DNA of 64,000 nt from Opitutaceae bacterium (GTDB lineage: Bacteria; Verrucomicrobiota; Verrucomicrobiia; Opitutales; Opitutaceae), in contig JAEUHC010000011.1 of the NCBI GenBank assembly GCA_016794785.1, forward strand, positions 124,001 to 188,000. The letters run 5' to 3'. The position numbers and the translations under genes are program-made. The notes under the pieces were generated by a model. That model ran no database searches and was not told the DNA's origin. It was given only the letters and a program-made list of their open reading frames with translations. Each line of letters starts with the position of its first letter. Positions within the stretch are counted from its first letter, which is position 1. This document shows, piece after piece, positions 57,717 through 64,000 of this stretch.

Positions 57717-57729
57717 CCCCGCAGATAAG
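57717..57729 (-). promoter_or_regulatory. Class B element (CTTATCTGCGGGG)
   Basis: Directly abuts the ATG at 57716. Confidence 0.65.
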
Positions 57730-57744
57730 CCGCCGCTTCCTGCT

Positions 57745-58251
57745 CTAGTTCCGCGCGTGGTCGGGCCTCCGGAGCAGTCCGCTGAAGCGGCCACTGAACT
57801 GTTCCGTCTCGAAATAGCGCAGCAGCCGCATGGTGCCGTCACTGCGACGTTCGACGGAATACTGTCGGGCCAAGGTGAATCCGTCCTTCGTTTCATAACT
57901 CGCGAATACGACTTCGTAGCGATCCGGCCGCTCAGCTGGCGACGGTCCCGCGAAAGGATCGCGGGGATCGAGTGGGCGCGCGGCCCACGCTTCCATAAAC
58001 AGCGCGTAAGCCGTGGCACCGGCGTCACGCAGCGTTCGCGCGATCGCCACCGCTTGAGCGTCTTTCGTGCGCTCGGGATCGAGCCGGGCGGCGATATCGG
58101 CGGGCACGCTGACTTTGAAGCCGGCGATAAACGTGTCGTCGCGCCACATGAGCACGGTGGGAGCGAGGCTGGTCGTGGGCTGCCAGTTGACCTTGGTGAC
58201 GAAGCCTTCGATCCGGTTGGCGGCGATGCGGAGTGGTGGTGGGTGGGACAT
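57745..58251 (-). CDS. Unknown protein
   Basis: A 168-residue soluble beta/alpha protein starting MSHPPPLRIAANRIEGF, Arg/Ala-rich, with class B element directly upstream. No recognised domain. Confidence 0.6.
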   Translation of the reverse strand: MSHPPPLRIAANRIEGFVTKVNWQPTTSLAPTVLMWRDDTFIAGFKVSVPADIAARLDPERTKDAQAVAIARTLRDAGATAYALFMEAWAARPLDPRDPFAGPSPAERPDRYEVVFASYETKDGFTLARQYSVERRSDGTMRLLRYFETEQFSGRFSGLLRRPDHARN

Positions 58252-58264
58252 AGCCGCAGATAAC
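58252..58264 (-). promoter_or_regulatory. Class B element (GTTATCTGCGGCT)
   Basis: Directly abuts the ATG at 58251. Confidence 0.7.
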
Positions 58265-58296
58265 GTTCGGCCCGCTCCGAATCGCGTGTTCTAGCG

Positions 58297-58629
58297 TCAC
58301 GCCGTCGGTGATGCCGGGGTGCCGTCGTCGAGCTGCGCGGCGAAACTATACAATCCATCGAGCAGGAACTCCGCGACCGGGATGGGCTCCACCTCGTCGC
58401 CCGCGCCGCATTCGTCATCCGTCTCGGCGGCGGCGCAGACTACGCCGTCACAGCGCCGCAGGGAGTGGAAGCGAAGCACCTGGCCCTCCTCGTGAGGGTG
58501 GGCGAGCCGGAGGTAGTCGGTGCGAAAGGAGCGCGGAGTTTCGTCAGCGGGAACACGCGCGTTGAGGTAGGTGAGGAGCGCGGCGGCGAGCGTATCGTAG
58601 GAGGATTGAATTTCAGCGAATGAGGTCAT
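58297..58629 (-). CDS. Unknown acidic protein, end of a five-gene unit
   Basis: A 110-residue acidic protein (MTSFAEIQSSYDTL...), last gene of the unit that begins at 60076. It lacks a class B element of its own and lies 16 bases after the previous stop. Unknown function. Confidence 0.6.
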   Translation of the reverse strand: MTSFAEIQSSYDTLAAALLTYLNARVPADETPRSFRTDYLRLAHPHEEGQVLRFHSLRRCDGVVCAAAETDDECGAGDEVEPIPVAEFLLDGLYSFAAQLDDGTPASPTA

Positions 58630-58645
58630 GGGTGAATGGCGTGAA

Positions 58646-58924
58646 TCATCGGCGCGCGGCGCTGCGCTCGGTGGCGTTCTCGGGCCGCGTTTTCTTGCCG
58701 GGCACGAAGCAGAGTCGAAATCCTGCCGCGCATTTGACCGCCATGCCGAAAGCCGCCTCGAGGGGCAGGTCGAACCACGTGCGACGGCCTTTCTCGCGGA
58801 AGCGGAGCAGATCGCCCGGCCCGATGGCGACGACGATGGCGCGGGCCTTGGCCCGCGAATTCGGAAAAAGCACCATGTAGGGTGCGCGCGTCACGCGCTG
58901 CACGGCCTTGTCGGTCGTGGTCAT
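58646..58924 (-). CDS. Small unknown basic protein
   Basis: A 92-residue basic protein from the ATG at 58924 (MTTTDKAVQRVTRAPY), with a beta-rich middle (IVVAIGPGDLLRFRE) and a basic tail. Start overlaps the upstream stop by 4 bases. No family recognised. Confidence 0.6.
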   Translation of the reverse strand: MTTTDKAVQRVTRAPYMVLFPNSRAKARAIVVAIGPGDLLRFREKGRRTWFDLPLEAAFGMAVKCAAGFRLCFVPGKKTRPENATERSAARR

Positions 58925-59304
58925 GGCTTGTCCTCCAGTGGGAGCCCCAGCTCGCGGGAGTAGCGGGCGACATTCCAGCCCTCGGCGTGCGCACGGGTAA
59001 AGGCTCGTAGCACGTCGCGGGCGGAGCACGGCAGCGTCGGCTCCGCGTCGGTCGGGGCGAAGTCCTCTGCGCGCAACTCATGCCACACGTGGTCGTCCTC
59101 GTTGAGTTGTCCTCCGCTGTAGGCCGCAACCCCGGATTGCAGGGGTTCCCAGCCCACTTGCTGCGGAATGAAAAATTCGCCGCAGTCGAGACAGGCGGAA
59201 ACTTGTCGAAACGTAATCTGCCCCGCGACGATCACTGCGCCCGCCGCCTTGTAGTTGCTGGCGTCGCGGTAGAGGTAGGCGATGCGCGTGTTGGGTGTTT
59301 TCAT
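58921..59304 (-). CDS. Unknown protein with CxxC
   Basis: A 127-residue protein from MKTPNTRIAYLYRD, with a single CxxC (SACLDCGEFF) and a helical C-terminus. It follows the upstream gene by 32 bases without a class B element, so is probably in the same unit. No family recognised; resembles small proteins seen in phages and elements with a YRDxxNYK start. Confidence 0.6.
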   Translation of the reverse strand: MKTPNTRIAYLYRDASNYKAAGAVIVAGQITFRQVSACLDCGEFFIPQQVGWEPLQSGVAAYSGGQLNEDDHVWHELRAEDFAPTDAEPTLPCSARDVLRAFTRAHAEGWNVARYSRELGLPLEDKP

Positions 59305-59336
59305 GATGCCGAGAGAGTTTGTCGAATTGCGCACTC

Positions 59337-59756
59337 CTATCGATGCAGGTCGTCGGGGCGGGTGAGGCCGAATCCGCGCAACACCATCGTTTCGGGCGCC
59401 ACAAATCGCGTGCCCTTCACATCCTCGATGAGGAACGGTTTCTTGCGCGCTTTCAGATTCAGCCCGACCAGCCGGAAGCGCACGCCGCGGCCATCGGTGA
59501 ACGTCTGCCCAAGATGCCCGGGCGTGAGGCCGAAAAACGCCGCGTTTGTCTTGAAATCCTCAGCTTCTCGCGACGCCACCGTGCCATCGGCCGCGATGAT
59601 TGCCGCCTCAATTGGGATGACGCAGTTGTGGGGACGATAGGTGATGCGGCCTGTGTTGAGACGGATGCCGTGGAGTTCGCCGACTTTGGCGAGAGCAAGT
59701 TCGACGGCCGCACGCAACGCGTCGATGGTGGCGGGATCAAACGAAAAGATTTTCAT
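59337..59756 (-). CDS. Unknown protein
   Basis: A 139-residue soluble alpha/beta protein starting MKIFSFDPAT. Its ATG overlaps the stop of the upstream gene. No class B element. Unknown function. Confidence 0.6.
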   Translation of the reverse strand: MKIFSFDPATIDALRAAVELALAKVGELHGIRLNTGRITYRPHNCVIPIEAAIIAADGTVASREAEDFKTNAAFFGLTPGHLGQTFTDGRGVRFRLVGLNLKARKKPFLIEDVKGTRFVAPETMVLRGFGLTRPDDLHR

Positions 59757-60076
59757 GGAGTGATTGGATTGAGGGATACAGAAAACAGCGGCTGACTCGT
59801 GCTCTGCGGTTTACCCATTCGACGGCGTGGCCTGCGGCAGAGCTCCAGATCGGTGAGCCAGCGCTCGATCCAGTCGTGGCCCATCAGCGGAGTGCGTGTC
59901 GCGCGGCGGCCGAGCCTGCGGTAGATTTTCACGGCGGGCAGCACGCCCTGCCAGTTCACGTAAACGATGCGGAATATCAGGCCATTGTCGGGATTGCGCA
60001 CCGTGAGTCCGTCGCGGTCAGCGGCGATAAGTCGCGCAAGAGTCGGGGCCTTGTTTTTCTTTCTGCGAGTCTTCAC
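59753..60076 (-). CDS. Unknown basic protein, first gene of a five-gene unit
   Basis: A 107-residue basic protein starting with a GTG at 60076 (MKTRRKKNKAPTLARL). Its start lies inside the 3' end of the sigma factor gene (59-base overlap) and directly follows a class B element. It probably leads the unit 60076-58297. Confidence 0.6.
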   Translation of the reverse strand: MKTRRKKNKAPTLARLIAADRDGLTVRNPDNGLIFRIVYVNWQGVLPAVKIYRRLGRRATRTPLMGHDWIERWLTDLELCRRPRRRMGKPQSTSQPLFSVSLNPITP

Positions 60077-60998
60077 GCCACGCAGATAAGAGACGGCGCA
60101 GCTGCACGAACGCCGCGTTTTCGATCTGGCGCACGCGCTCGCCGCTGAGTCCAAGCGATGCCCCGACTTCGCGCAGCGAGCCGCCGAGGCGTTGCTGCCG
60201 CCGCCGTCCGCCGCTGGTCAATCGTGGCCGGTCGATTTGCGACGGTGTGGCGCGCGCGGCAAAGTCGAAACGCTCGCGAATGATCGCCTGAGCGCGGGGA
60301 TCGAGTTGCTGGAGGGCGACGCGAACGGACTCGATGCGTTCATGTTCCATCGCCAGCTGGTCGCCGTGCTGGGCAAATTCATCGACCAGCGTCTGGTGCA
60401 AGGTCTCGCCGCAGTGAGCACCCGTTGCATCCAAGCTGAAAACAAGGTCCTGTCCCGCCGCGCGGCCCACGCGACCCACGTTCCAACCGAGCAACGCGGC
60501 AAGTTGCTCCGCCGTGGCTTCGCGACCGGTTTGTTCCAGCCAGCGCCAGCCGGCCTCTGCCAGTGCGACGCGATCTTCGCGCGGTGAGGGACGGCGACGG
60601 CCCACTCTGGCCACACTGACCAACGAATGAAATCTCGACCGCAGGTGGAACGTCGCGAATTCGCCAAACCGGCTGCGCCGTGGATCGAAGCGGCGCGCGA
60701 GTTCGTAGAGCGTCGCGATGCCTTCGGAAACAAATTCTTCCGCGTCGGGCTGGCCGGGGCAACTCGCGGCAAACCGCTCCGCCAGAAAATGCACGAGACG
60801 GAGGTTGCTGCGCACCAGTTCATGCAGCGCCGTTTTATCGCCCGCACGTATTCGCTCGGCCAAGGCCATCTCGGCCTCGGGCGAGAGCAACGCGTGATCG
60901 AGCAGCCGGCGAGTCGTGACGGATCGAGTCCGTCGGAGCGGTAGTCGGTCCTGACTATCGCGGCGTGGGCCGTGAGTATTGTGGCGGAGTGGATTCAC
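60018..60998 (-). CDS. Element-encoded sigma-70 family factor
   Basis: A 326-residue sigma factor. Region 1.2-like LLSPEAEMALAERIRAGD (37-54), region 2 with LVRSNLRLVHFLAERF (61-76), region 2.4-like segment RFGEFATFHLRSRFHSLV (110-127) and a clear region 4.2 helix-turn-helix SLREVGASLGLSGERVRQIE (274-293). In housekeeping factors the 2.4 segment reads F-S-T-Y-A-T-W-W-I-R-Q, so here the Trp pair that opens the -10 is replaced by Phe-His. An Arg-rich insert (250-272) precedes region 4. The gene starts with a GTG behind a class B element, suggesting self-regulation. Confidence 0.85.
   Translation of the reverse strand: MNPLRHNTHGPRRDSQDRLPLRRTRSVTTRRLLDHALLSPEAEMALAERIRAGDKTALHELVRSNLRLVHFLAERFAASCPGQPDAEEFVSEGIATLYELARRFDPRRSRFGEFATFHLRSRFHSLVSVARVGRRRPSPREDRVALAEAGWRWLEQTGREATAEQLAALLGWNVGRVGRAAGQDLVFSLDATGAHCGETLHQTLVDEFAQHGDQLAMEHERIESVRVALQQLDPRAQAIIRERFDFAARATPSQIDRPRLTSGGRRRQQRLGGSLREVGASLGLSGERVRQIENAAFVQLRRLLSAWREDSQKEKQGPDSCATYRR
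60077..60090 (-). promoter_or_regulatory. Class B element (CTTATCTGCGTGGC)
   Basis: Abuts the GTG at 60076; lies within the sigma factor coding sequence. Confidence 0.6.
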
Positions 60999-61010
60999 GC
61001 CCGCAGATAG
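60999..61010 (-). promoter_or_regulatory. Class B element (CTATCTGCGGGC) of the sigma factor gene
   Basis: Directly abuts the GTG at 60998; same word as in front of the other class B genes, consistent with autoregulation. Confidence 0.65.
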
Positions 61011-61036
61011 TGGCAGGGGAGGGCGGCGACACTTTT

Positions 61037-61702
61037 CTAGGCGGTCGCTTGCGTCGGCCGCTGCTCGAGAGGCGCCACCTTTGGCGGCAGTGGGTGCAGC
61101 GGGCCGCCGAGACCGAGGACGGCGGTCGCGACGTCGGCCTGCGTTGATTCCAAATACTGCGAGGTGGTGGTGATCGCGCTGTGGTTCAGTGCGCGCTGCG
61201 TCAGGATCAAGTCGTGGCCGGATTGATCGTAGATGGCGCGCGCGAAGGTTTTCCGCATGGAGTGGGTTGCGATGCGGTGATCAAATCCCAGCCGTCGCGC
61301 TGAACTCTTGATGATGCGCCATGCATGCCCGACCGTGATGGGTGAGTTTGCGCCTTTCCTGCTTTTGAAGAGAAATGTGTCGGCCGGCGGGCCTCCGTTG
61401 GGGAAACTCGCCTGCATGTAAGTCTGCAGCGCCGCTTGCAGCGCGGGATGGAGCGGCACGGTGCGCGCACGAACGCGGCGCGCTTTGCGGCCGTCGCCGC
61501 CTTTGAGCTGACGCCGCGCGAGGGTGATTTCCTTGGCCGCGCGTCCGTCGTTCCAGGCATCGCCGCAGCGAATGGCCAGCAATTCGTGGATGCGAAAGCC
61601 GGTGTAGAGGCCGAACAGAAATAGCAGCCGGTCGCGCGCCCGATCAAGCGACGCGGTCATTTCGATCTGTTCGGCTGGGGTCAGGGCACGAGTGGCGCAC
61701 AT
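61037..61702 (-). CDS. Tyrosine recombinase, catalytic domain only
   Basis: A 221-residue integrase-family protein. The catalytic residues are all visible: Arg37 (TGFR), His147 and Arg150 (THSMR), His174 (ALNH) and Tyr183 (SQYLE). It lacks the N-terminal core-binding and arm-binding domains of typical phage or element integrases (about 350-400), so it resembles small integron- or resolvase-like recombinases. It may integrate the element, resolve multimers or invert a segment. A class B element abuts its ATG. Confidence 0.9.
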   Translation of the reverse strand: MCATRALTPAEQIEMTASLDRARDRLLFLFGLYTGFRIHELLAIRCGDAWNDGRAAKEITLARRQLKGGDGRKARRVRARTVPLHPALQAALQTYMQASFPNGGPPADTFLFKSRKGANSPITVGHAWRIIKSSARRLGFDHRIATHSMRKTFARAIYDQSGHDLILTQRALNHSAITTTSQYLESTQADVATAVLGLGGPLHPLPPKVAPLEQRPTQATA

Positions 61703-61716
61703 GCTCCGCAGATAAC
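61703..61716 (-). promoter_or_regulatory. Class B element (GTTATCTGCGGAGC)
   Basis: Directly abuts the ATG at 61702. Confidence 0.65.
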
Positions 61717-61738
61717 GAGCGCCGCCACGACCCCGGAT

Positions 61739-62881
61739 TCAGGCGGAGAACTCCATGGCGAGCATTTGCTGGCTCGCATTTTCGCTGCGCCGCGTATCGG
61801 TCGGCGTTTCCTCCAGCGGATTCCAACCGAATTCCATGACTCGGCGAAACGCCGAGACGAAAAACGCGTGCGTGTGGTCGAACCGTTCGCGCTGGCGGTG
61901 GGAAAGGCTGGATTTGAGACGTCCGTGCACCTCGCTCGGCGTGCGAAAGGGAAAGCCGGGGAGGGTGGTTTTGTGATAGCTCTCCAGCGCCGAATGCCAG
62001 AACCGGTCTCGCGCCGCACGATAGTCGGCGATGGCGGTCTCGCGCGCCTGTGCGAGTTCGGCCGCCGCGATCTCCGGGCGCGCGGCGAATTGCTCCGCTG
62101 CGGCCTGGCCCTCGGCGGCGAGGGCGGCGAGCGCATCGCGCACGCGGTCGAGGCGGCTGCTAAAAATGGCGGCACGGCGTTTATAGTCATCCTTCGTCTC
62201 CTTCGGCATCCGGCCGCTTCGCAGGGTGACGCATAGCTCGCCGTGATCGCGCGCAAACTCGAAGGGAATGCCCGCACGCAGGCGGCGAAGAATTTCCGGT
62301 CTCACGGTCCGGCGGTAGCGACGCAACATCCGCAAGGCGATTTTCCAACGTAGAAACACCGCGTCGAGTGAGTCCAAAGCTACGCCTTCAGTTGTGATCG
62401 TCGCGCGGTAAAGCCCGCCCTTTTGCAGCAATTTCGGCGCGACTGCCACGAATACATCGCTGCCGTCGTCCGTCGCGTTGCTCAGCAGCACCGAACGGTT
62501 GAACCGGTAGTATCCGCCGGGAAGAGGCACGCGAAACCCACCTGCGCGCAAGGTAAAGCGGGCCGTGAGGCCGGGCGTCGCCTTGACGGCCTCCTGCCAG
62601 CATCGGGCAAAGCGAGAGTCGATCTCGCCGTCGGGCATGACATCGGGGCGAAAGCTAAACTCCGCCGGTTTTCCTTCCGCGAACCACGTGTAGAAACGAA
62701 TTTTCGAGTCGATCTGATCCGACAAGGTGGGGGATGACGGTGCGTGCGGAGAGCCGGAACCATAGCGGGCAAGCGCGGTTTCCTCAATCTCTGCGGCGGA
62801 GTGGGGGAGTAACTCGGTCGCTCTTTCCACAAATGCAGTCCGGCGAATCGTCTGGTTTCTCGGGCAATCGGTGAGGCGCAT
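61739..62881 (-). CDS. Unknown large soluble protein
   Basis: A 380-residue protein rich in Arg, Ala and Glu, with a beta-rich middle (about 110-190) and a long coiled C-terminal helix (about 240-300). It is the first gene of the minus-strand block on this side. A class B-like word lies about 13-24 bases before the ATG, leaving a short leader. No family recognised. Confidence 0.65.
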   Translation of the reverse strand: MRLTDCPRNQTIRRTAFVERATELLPHSAAEIEETALARYGSGSPHAPSSPTLSDQIDSKIRFYTWFAEGKPAEFSFRPDVMPDGEIDSRFARCWQEAVKATPGLTARFTLRAGGFRVPLPGGYYRFNRSVLLSNATDDGSDVFVAVAPKLLQKGGLYRATITTEGVALDSLDAVFLRWKIALRMLRRYRRTVRPEILRRLRAGIPFEFARDHGELCVTLRSGRMPKETKDDYKRRAAIFSSRLDRVRDALAALAAEGQAAAEQFAARPEIAAAELAQARETAIADYRAARDRFWHSALESYHKTTLPGFPFRTPSEVHGRLKSSLSHRQRERFDHTHAFFVSAFRRVMEFGWNPLEETPTDTRRSENASQQMLAMEFSA

Positions 62882-62894
62882 GTGAGTTGGGATT

Positions 62895-62907
62895 GTGCGC
62901 AGATAGG
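62895..62907 (-). promoter_or_regulatory. Class B-like element (CCTATCTGCGCAC)
   Basis: Upstream of the 62881 gene, but 13 bases from the ATG, so it would give a leader of about 15 bases. Confidence 0.45.
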
Positions 62908-63004
62908 GGGACTGAACGTTGGGGATAGCGTGACACGCCCAGGATTTTTTCGCCGCCCCCGTCGCTAATATCGGGTTCCTTCAAACGGGTTTCCGACGGC
63001 GCCC

Positions 63005-63014
63005 TTGCTAGGAT
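63005..63014 (+). promoter_or_regulatory. Class A-like leaderless promoter (right-end gene)
   Basis: TTGCTAGGAT with TAGGAT 6 bases before the ATG at 63021; returns to the class A type outside the class B block. Confidence 0.55.
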
Positions 63015-63020
63015 CAAGCA

Positions 63021-64000
63021 ATGCCGGAACCACGCAGCGCAGTTCTCAAAGATCTCGTCGTTGAGGCCGAACACGTGGCCATTGAGCTCAACGGCCGTCG
63101 CATACTCTTCCGCGCCGATCCACGCTCCGAGGCGTATGAGTCATTTCGGAACCTGCATGAAAAAATCGCGGCGAGCGTCGCTGCACGCGCGAATCAGCCG
63201 GCGGCTAGCGACCTGTTTTCTCGAATCAGTGCCTTCTTCCGAGGCTTGTTCGGCACTGGCTCCGACTCTGGCGATCAGGCTTCGCCGTCGGCGCAACGTG
63301 GTTCCGTATGGCAAGGCCCGCAGCATTCCTTCGATCCAGATGTCCGAATGCAGAATGGGCACGCCAAGAAAATCTTCTTGGATGCCGGCGGAATGCATGT
63401 GCGGTGGGGTGAAAATATTTCGACTCGAACTACCGAAACACCGTCCGCTCAATCCACAGCGTCGGTCGATTTGACGTTTGCTCCCGATTCTCCGGTTACG
63501 GAGCAATTGCACCGGTGTTTCCGCGAATTGGCCAAGCTCGGCTACGCCGTTCCCGTCGTTGACGCTGCGATCCGCTCTCCGGTGATCGTCGATCCAAAAT
63601 CAACCGACCAAGCTGTCGCTTCTATCCTCTCGAAGAATAAAGATACCGTGACCGAGTCCCCGGGCTTCCAGCCGAGTTCAGCGACCATCGAAAAGTCGGC
63701 CGTTTCCCCGCTTGGATTGGCCGTGACCACTGGAGATACATCCCAAAAGATCGTTGAGACCGCGGGCCGTGATGATGCGAGCACGGCTGTGACAAATGGA
63801 CCGCGAGAGCGGAAGCCAGTTTCAAAAGATTTGGTAACGATGCGACTGAGACCGGAGTTGCCTGATTCGCCCGCAAGGGGCTTGGTCGCTTCGGTCGAAG
63901 CGCCGGAGTCGGCCGAGGTTTTAGTCGCACCGGAATTGCTCTTGCGCGCGCTCCGCGCGTCGGCCGCCCTGCCTCCGACCAGCGAGCGGAGGCTGACATT
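63021..64000 (+). CDS. Large unknown protein (C-terminus off the right edge)
   Basis: An open frame of at least 326 codons from the ATG at 63021 (MPEPRSAVLKDLVVEAEHV...) runs off the window. The visible part is charged and Ser/Pro-rich with a Gly/His segment (AGGMHVRWGE) around 125-135 and no signal peptide, membrane segment or known motif. It is divergent from the class B block and starts just behind a class A-like element, so it belongs to the next region of the element. Not identified. Confidence 0.6.
   Translation, partial: MPEPRSAVLKDLVVEAEHVAIELNGRRILFRADPRSEAYESFRNLHEKIAASVAARANQPAASDLFSRISAFFRGLFGTGSDSGDQASPSAQRGSVWQGPQHSFDPDVRMQNGHAKKIFLDAGGMHVRWGENISTRTTETPSAQSTASVDLTFAPDSPVTEQLHRCFRELAKLGYAVPVVDAAIRSPVIVDPKSTDQAVASILSKNKDTVTESPGFQPSSATIEKSAVSPLGLAVTTGDTSQKIVETAGRDDASTAVTNGPRERKPVSKDLVTMRLRPELPDSPARGLVASVEAPESAEVLVAPELLLRALRASAALPPTSERRLT

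Overview
The window is most of a large conjugative element (an integrative conjugative element or a big plasmid) from a GC-rich diderm bacterium. Evidence for a diderm host is a secretin, lipoprotein signals and VirB9/VirB10-type proteins. The phylum cannot be proven from the sequence; a Verrucomicrobiota/Opitutales-like host is my low-confidence guess. No tRNA, rRNA, CRISPR array, complete insertion sequence or recognisable replication initiator was seen.

Layout. 1-7.6 kb (minus strand): a type IV pilus / type II secretion-like assembly cluster (two prepilin-like proteins, GspE/PilB ATPase, secretin, GspF/PilC, a GspC/PilP-like protein). 7.65-15.1 kb (minus): a VirB/Trb-type mating-pair module (VirB6/TrbL-like, two VirB5/TrbJ-like proteins, a lipoprotein, VirB4, VirB3-like, a periplasmic protein). 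15.2-23.7 kb: a lower-GC cargo block. It encodes a sigma-like factor, a small regulator, an ImmA/IrrE peptidase-UvrD helicase fusion, a multi-ubiquitin protein, an E2-like/E1 (ThiF) protein and a DUF6527 protein, which is a bacterial ubiquitin-like conjugation operon and probably anti-phage, plus two unknown genes. 23.9-35 kb: VirB2-like pilin, toprim primase-like protein, VirD4 coupling protein and several unknowns. 35-45.9 kb (minus): VirB10, VirB9, two VirB8/TraE-like proteins, a second GspE/PilT-like ATPase in the place of VirB11, relaxase and two small mobilisation accessory proteins. 45.9-46.1 kb: a repeat-rich non-coding stretch that is the best oriT candidate. 46.35-62.9 kb (minus): about 24 mostly small unknown genes together with RadC-like, PAPS-reductase-like, MoxR ATPase + metallopeptidase/VWA, a sigma-70 family factor and a tyrosine recombinase. 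The window opens and closes inside coding sequences (<1-317 minus; 63021->64000 plus).

Regulation is the most striking layer. Nearly every transcription unit of the transfer region starts with a TTGCTAC(N)ATCG-like extended -10 element placed 6-9 bases before the start codon (class A), so these mRNAs should be leaderless or nearly so. In the 47-62 kb block a different word, GTTATCTGCGG(G)C, directly abuts the ATG or GTG of at least 15 genes (class B), including the gene for the element's own sigma factor, whose -10-reading region 2.4 lacks the usual Trp pair. The simplest model is an element-encoded sigma factor driving a battery of individually promoted leaderless genes next to oriT (a leading region). 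The ubiquitin-like cargo uses neither motif and has ordinary Shine-Dalgarno sites, consistent with a separately acquired cassette.
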